NCBI GenBank assembly: GCA_030666985.1
Contig: DAOUWT010000020.1
Span: 1 to 17,501, forward strand
DNA length: 17,501 nucleotides
From: Chloroflexota bacterium
Lineage (GTDB): Bacteria; Chloroflexota; Anaerolineae; Anaerolineales; UBA11858
Direction of reading: 5' to 3'
The translations under genes and the position numbers were made by a program. Under the pieces are notes generated by a model that saw only the letters and a list, made by a program, of their open reading frames with translations, did no database searches and was not told the DNA's origin. Positions 14,933-17,501 of this stretch are shown piece after piece (position 1 is the first letter of the stretch; each line of letters begins with the position of its first letter).

Positions 14933-17276
14933 TTTATTTGCCTGGATAATGGGCATAGTCGGGATATTCATTATTACCGCTTGCTCGCCTGCCGCCCTTC
15001 AGGAGCAGGCAACCGAAGCGATGTCCCCATCCCCATCACCACCGGCCATGCCAACCCTTGCCCCAACCCTTGATGCCACCCTTATTCCAACCTGGCAAGT
15101 GGATGACGCCGCTGATGAAGCCCCCCAACCACAATGCGCCTTCGCTTGGGCTTTCGATCATTTTCTTCTCGACTCCGCTCCTTTGGCATCCTATCGCATC
15201 AATGACATTCAAATCGGTGACATCAACGGGGATGGTTTGCCCGATGTGTGGACTAGCGGACGCGGCAGCGGCGAAACCGCCTACCAAATGGTGTGGTACC
15301 GCAGCCCTGATTGGACGCGCTTCGAGATCGCTCAAGGAGACTACAAATACGGCAATCTCGGCGACATAGACGGCGACGGCGACCTGGATATTGTTGTCAG
15401 CAGCAGTTGGTTCGAGAATGTTGGGACACCCGAGACCCGAGATTGGCCCGAACATCCGCTGGGCTATGATTTCGAACCCGATCTATTTCACCTTGGCGAT
15501 ATTAACCAAGATGGCCGCCTCGACATCGTCTTGACCACCAAAGAAAAACTATTTTGGCTCCAAAATTCCGGCGACCCCAGGGAGGATTGGGAGATGGTGC
15601 AGATTGCCGAAGACCGCGACCGGCGCACGGGCGGCGCAATAGCCGATCTGGACGGTGACGGGGATTTGGACGTCTTGTGGGGTAACGCCTGGTACGAAAA
15701 CCCCGCCGATCCTGCTGCCGCGCCCTGGCCGATGCACATGATCGATGGGGGATGGCCTGCGGAGGCACGCGGCGTGGTGGCAGACCTCAACGGGGACGGG
15801 CATCCCGATGTGGTACTCTCGGGGGAGGAGAGTGGCGTGGGGGTTGCCTGGTACCAAGCCCCAGCGCATCCCCAAACGGGCCTTTGGCTCCGCCACGATG
15901 TCCTATCCCAGGGATACGAAGGCCTGCATTCTCTGGCATTGAGCGATTTCGACACCGATGGCGATTTAGATATCTTCATCGCTGAGATGCACCATGGCGA
16001 AAATCCCGATAAGGTGGCAATCTTCGAGAACGCAGATAGCACCGCCACACGCTGGGTAGAACACCTTGTCGCTCTGACCGGTTCGCATAATGCCAAGGTT
16101 GGTGATTTGAACGGGGATGGCTGCCCGGACATTGTTGGCAAAAATTACCAAGCCGGAGAGCTTCCCCTCCAGGTGGATGTTTGGTTGAGTCGCGCAACAG
16201 CACCAACCAGCCCTACAGCATTGCCCCTGGATCGCTGGCAGCGGCACATCATTGATGCTCAACGCTCATGGCGAGCCGTATTCATTACTTCGGGCGATAT
16301 CAATGGCGACAGCCTCCCTGATATTATCACCGGGGGATGGTGGTACGCTAACCCTGGCAGCCCGGCGGGGAGTTGGCAGCGTCACGCCATCGGCGGCAAG
16401 TTGAACAACATGGCCGTTGTCCACGACCTGGATGGAGACGGAGACCTTGACATTCTCGGCACGAAGGGCAAAGTCGAGAGCGATAAATTCCTCTGGGCCG
16501 AAAACGATGGTCGTGGTGAGTTCACTATCCACGGGGATATTCCCCGCGCGGAGGGTGATTTCCTGCAAGGGGCGCGGGCGGGGCAGGTTATCCCCGGCGG
16601 CAACCCCGAAGTGATTTTGTCGTGGCATAATGCCACCAGCACCCAAATCTATCAAATCCCGGAACCAGCCACTGGGGAGTGGGCCTGGGGGGAGGTAAAC
16701 CCCGTCACGACGGGGGAGCAAATTGCCCTCGGCGACATTGACCGCGACGGGGACGTGGACATCCACCTGGGGACGGTTTGGCTCCGCACTGAGGGGGGCG
16801 GCTGGACCGTGGTGGAAGCTTTCACCATGGGCACGCCTGACGCCGATCCCGACCGGGTAGAGTTGGCCGACATTGACGGGGATGGCGATTTGGACGTAGT
16901 CGTCGGAGCAGAACACGCTCGCAGCCTTGTCTGGGCCGAGTCGCCGGGCCTGCCGGACTCCCCCTGGCTGGAACACACGATCTCAAATGATATCCTGGCC
17001 ATGAGCTTGGATGTTGGCGACATGGACGCTGACGGCGATGTGGATATTGTCGTTGGCGAACATGACCCGGACAACGCTAATAACGGCCGCGTGTTGATTT
17101 ACCAGAATGATGGAGATGGTATGTCTTGGCAAATTTATCAAGTCGATTCTGGTTTAGAACACCACGACGGCACGCAGCTGGTAGACATCGATAACGACGG
17201 CGACCTGGACATCATCTCCATCGGCTGGACGCATGACCAAGTCATACTTTATGAGAACTTGGCCATAGATGAGTGA
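14907..17276 (+). CDS. Surface lipoprotein with two predicted FG-GAP/VCBS seven-bladed beta-propellers
   Basis: A 789-residue lipoprotein. A signal peptide ends in the lipobox ITAC with C26 as the lipidated residue, followed by a Ser/Pro/Thr linker to about residue 65. Thirteen clear DxDxDG-type calcium motifs follow, such as DINGDGLPD (D105), DLNGDGCPD (D400), DINGDSLPD (D464) and DIDNDGDLD (D760). A fourteenth is degenerate (VIPGGNPEVIL, around residue 560). Spacing is about 49 residues within D105-D400 and within D464-D760, with a 64-residue step between, as expected for two seven-bladed propellers. Aromatic WYENP/WYANP/WYQAP motifs recur between blades. Such repeats mediate protein or carbohydrate contacts at the surface. 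The ATG is preceded by GGAG and overlaps the upstream gene. The ligand is unknown; the locus suggests a glycan. Confidence 0.9.
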   Translation: MNTKCLRFSLFAWIMGIVGIFIITACSPAALQEQATEAMSPSPSPPAMPTLAPTLDATLIPTWQVDDAADEAPQPQCAFAWAFDHFLLDSAPLASYRINDIQIGDINGDGLPDVWTSGRGSGETAYQMVWYRSPDWTRFEIAQGDYKYGNLGDIDGDGDLDIVVSSSWFENVGTPETRDWPEHPLGYDFEPDLFHLGDINQDGRLDIVLTTKEKLFWLQNSGDPREDWEMVQIAEDRDRRTGGAIADLDGDGDLDVLWGNAWYENPADPAAAPWPMHMIDGGWPAEARGVVADLNGDGHPDVVLSGEESGVGVAWYQAPAHPQTGLWLRHDVLSQGYEGLHSLALSDFDTDGDLDIFIAEMHHGENPDKVAIFENADSTATRWVEHLVALTGSHNAKVGDLNGDGCPDIVGKNYQAGELPLQVDVWLSRATAPTSPTALPLDRWQRHIIDAQRSWRAVFITSGDINGDSLPDIITGGWWYANPGSPAGSWQRHAIGGKLNNMAVVHDLDGDGDLDILGTKGKVESDKFLWAENDGRGEFTIHGDIPRAEGDFLQGARAGQVIPGGNPEVILSWHNATSTQIYQIPEPATGEWAWGEVNPVTTGEQIALGDIDRDGDVDIHLGTVWLRTEGGGWTVVEAFTMGTPDADPDRVELADIDGDGDLDVVVGAEHARSLVWAESPGLPDSPWLEHTISNDILAMSLDVGDMDADGDVDIVVGEHDPDNANNGRVLIYQNDGDGMSWQIYQVDSGLEHHDGTQLVDIDNDGDLDIISIGWTHDQVILYENLAIDE

Positions 17277-17318
17277 ACCTATCCTCCAACGCATGCTGTG
17301 CGCAGGTCTCCATCGTAA

Positions 17319-17501
17319 GCACTCTGGAGTACGAAAGCTTGCTTTCTATAGCGCTCGAGCAGGATCGGCAGATCCTGCGGGTGGCGTCCGGGGAACTGGC
17401 GTTCCCCTCTGAGCGGTAACCGGGAACATTTTCCTAAATAGCGCACTCTGGAGCACGAAAGCTTGCTTTCTATAGCGCTCGAGCAGGATCGGCAGATCCT
17501 G
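17319..17501. repeat. Right-edge repeat array: same family as the left edge, opposite orientation
   Basis: A 57-bp block starting ACTCTGGAG and ending GGCAGATCCTG occurs at 17321-17377 and again at 17445-17501 (period 124 bp, the second copy cut by the window end), with one difference. Its second half and the sequence to about 17416 are the reverse complement of the left-edge unit (CGCTCGAGCAGGATC, GGGAACTGGCGTTCCCC). Hairpins visible are CAGGATC-GGCA-GATCCTG, GAAAGC-TT-GCTTTC and GGGAAC-TGGC-GTTCCC. The 42 bases between the last stop codon and this array hold nothing recognisable. Confidence 0.88.

Noticed and set aside
15488..16976. Several long minus-strand reading frames opposite the lipoprotein gene
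   Set aside because: They arise from the repeated GAYGGNGAY-type codons of the calcium motifs. Low-complexity Ser/Pro/Arg-rich translations are typical of such shadows.

Overview
The window is a chromosomal glycan-biosynthesis locus of about 16.9 kb with every gene on the + strand. It is probably from an environmental bacterium of the Chloroflexota (Anaerolineae-like). That placement is inference. It rests on the Thr/Pro-rich linker after the lipoprotein cysteine, the abundance of small palindromic and heptameric intergenic repeats, and the gene content; there is no rRNA or other marker in the window. No tRNA, rRNA or CRISPR array was seen.

Layout. Positions 1-333 hold an 83-bp tandem repeat with several hairpins per unit. 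Positions 365-5408 are a tightly coupled four-gene operon: a Wzx/TuaB-like flippase, two GT4 glycosyltransferases and a membrane GT2 synthase. A 121-bp MITE with terminal inverted repeats and a 9-bp target duplication separates this from a BcsB-like secreted, membrane-anchored protein (5590-7755), which ends at a hairpin terminator. Next come an 80-bp remnant of a third GT4 gene and a GC-rich repeat. The middle block (8153-12469) encodes a GT2 glycosyltransferase, glucose-1-phosphate cytidylyltransferase (RfbF), an SDR-family epimerase/reductase and a TylC3/TcaB9-type sugar C-methyltransferase: most of a route to a CDP-linked branched deoxysugar. A second, inverted copy of the GC-rich repeat closes that block. 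Then follow an APH-fold kinase, a protein of unknown function with predicted beta-sandwich character, and a large lipoprotein with 13 clear plus 1 degenerate FG-GAP/VCBS calcium-binding repeats (14907-17276). The right edge (17319-17501) carries the left-edge repeat family in the opposite orientation.

How the genes may work together (inference). Cytoplasmic glycosyltransferases assemble a glycan containing a branched or deoxy CDP-sugar-derived residue. The flippase exports lipid-linked units, while the GT2 synthase and BcsB-like protein may form a separate synthase-dependent extrusion pair. The lipoprotein displays a double beta-propeller at the cell surface. No polymerase (Wzy), priming phosphoglycosyltransferase or CDP-glucose 4,6-dehydratase is present, so the locus depends on genes elsewhere or has lost some.

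The most unusual feature is the repeat landscape. There are at least five families: 83-bp arrays at both cluster edges, a MITE family, a nested-hairpin family, an inverted GC-rich pair, and three arrays of degenerate 7-mers. Each 7-mer array begins exactly in the stop codon of the upstream gene.
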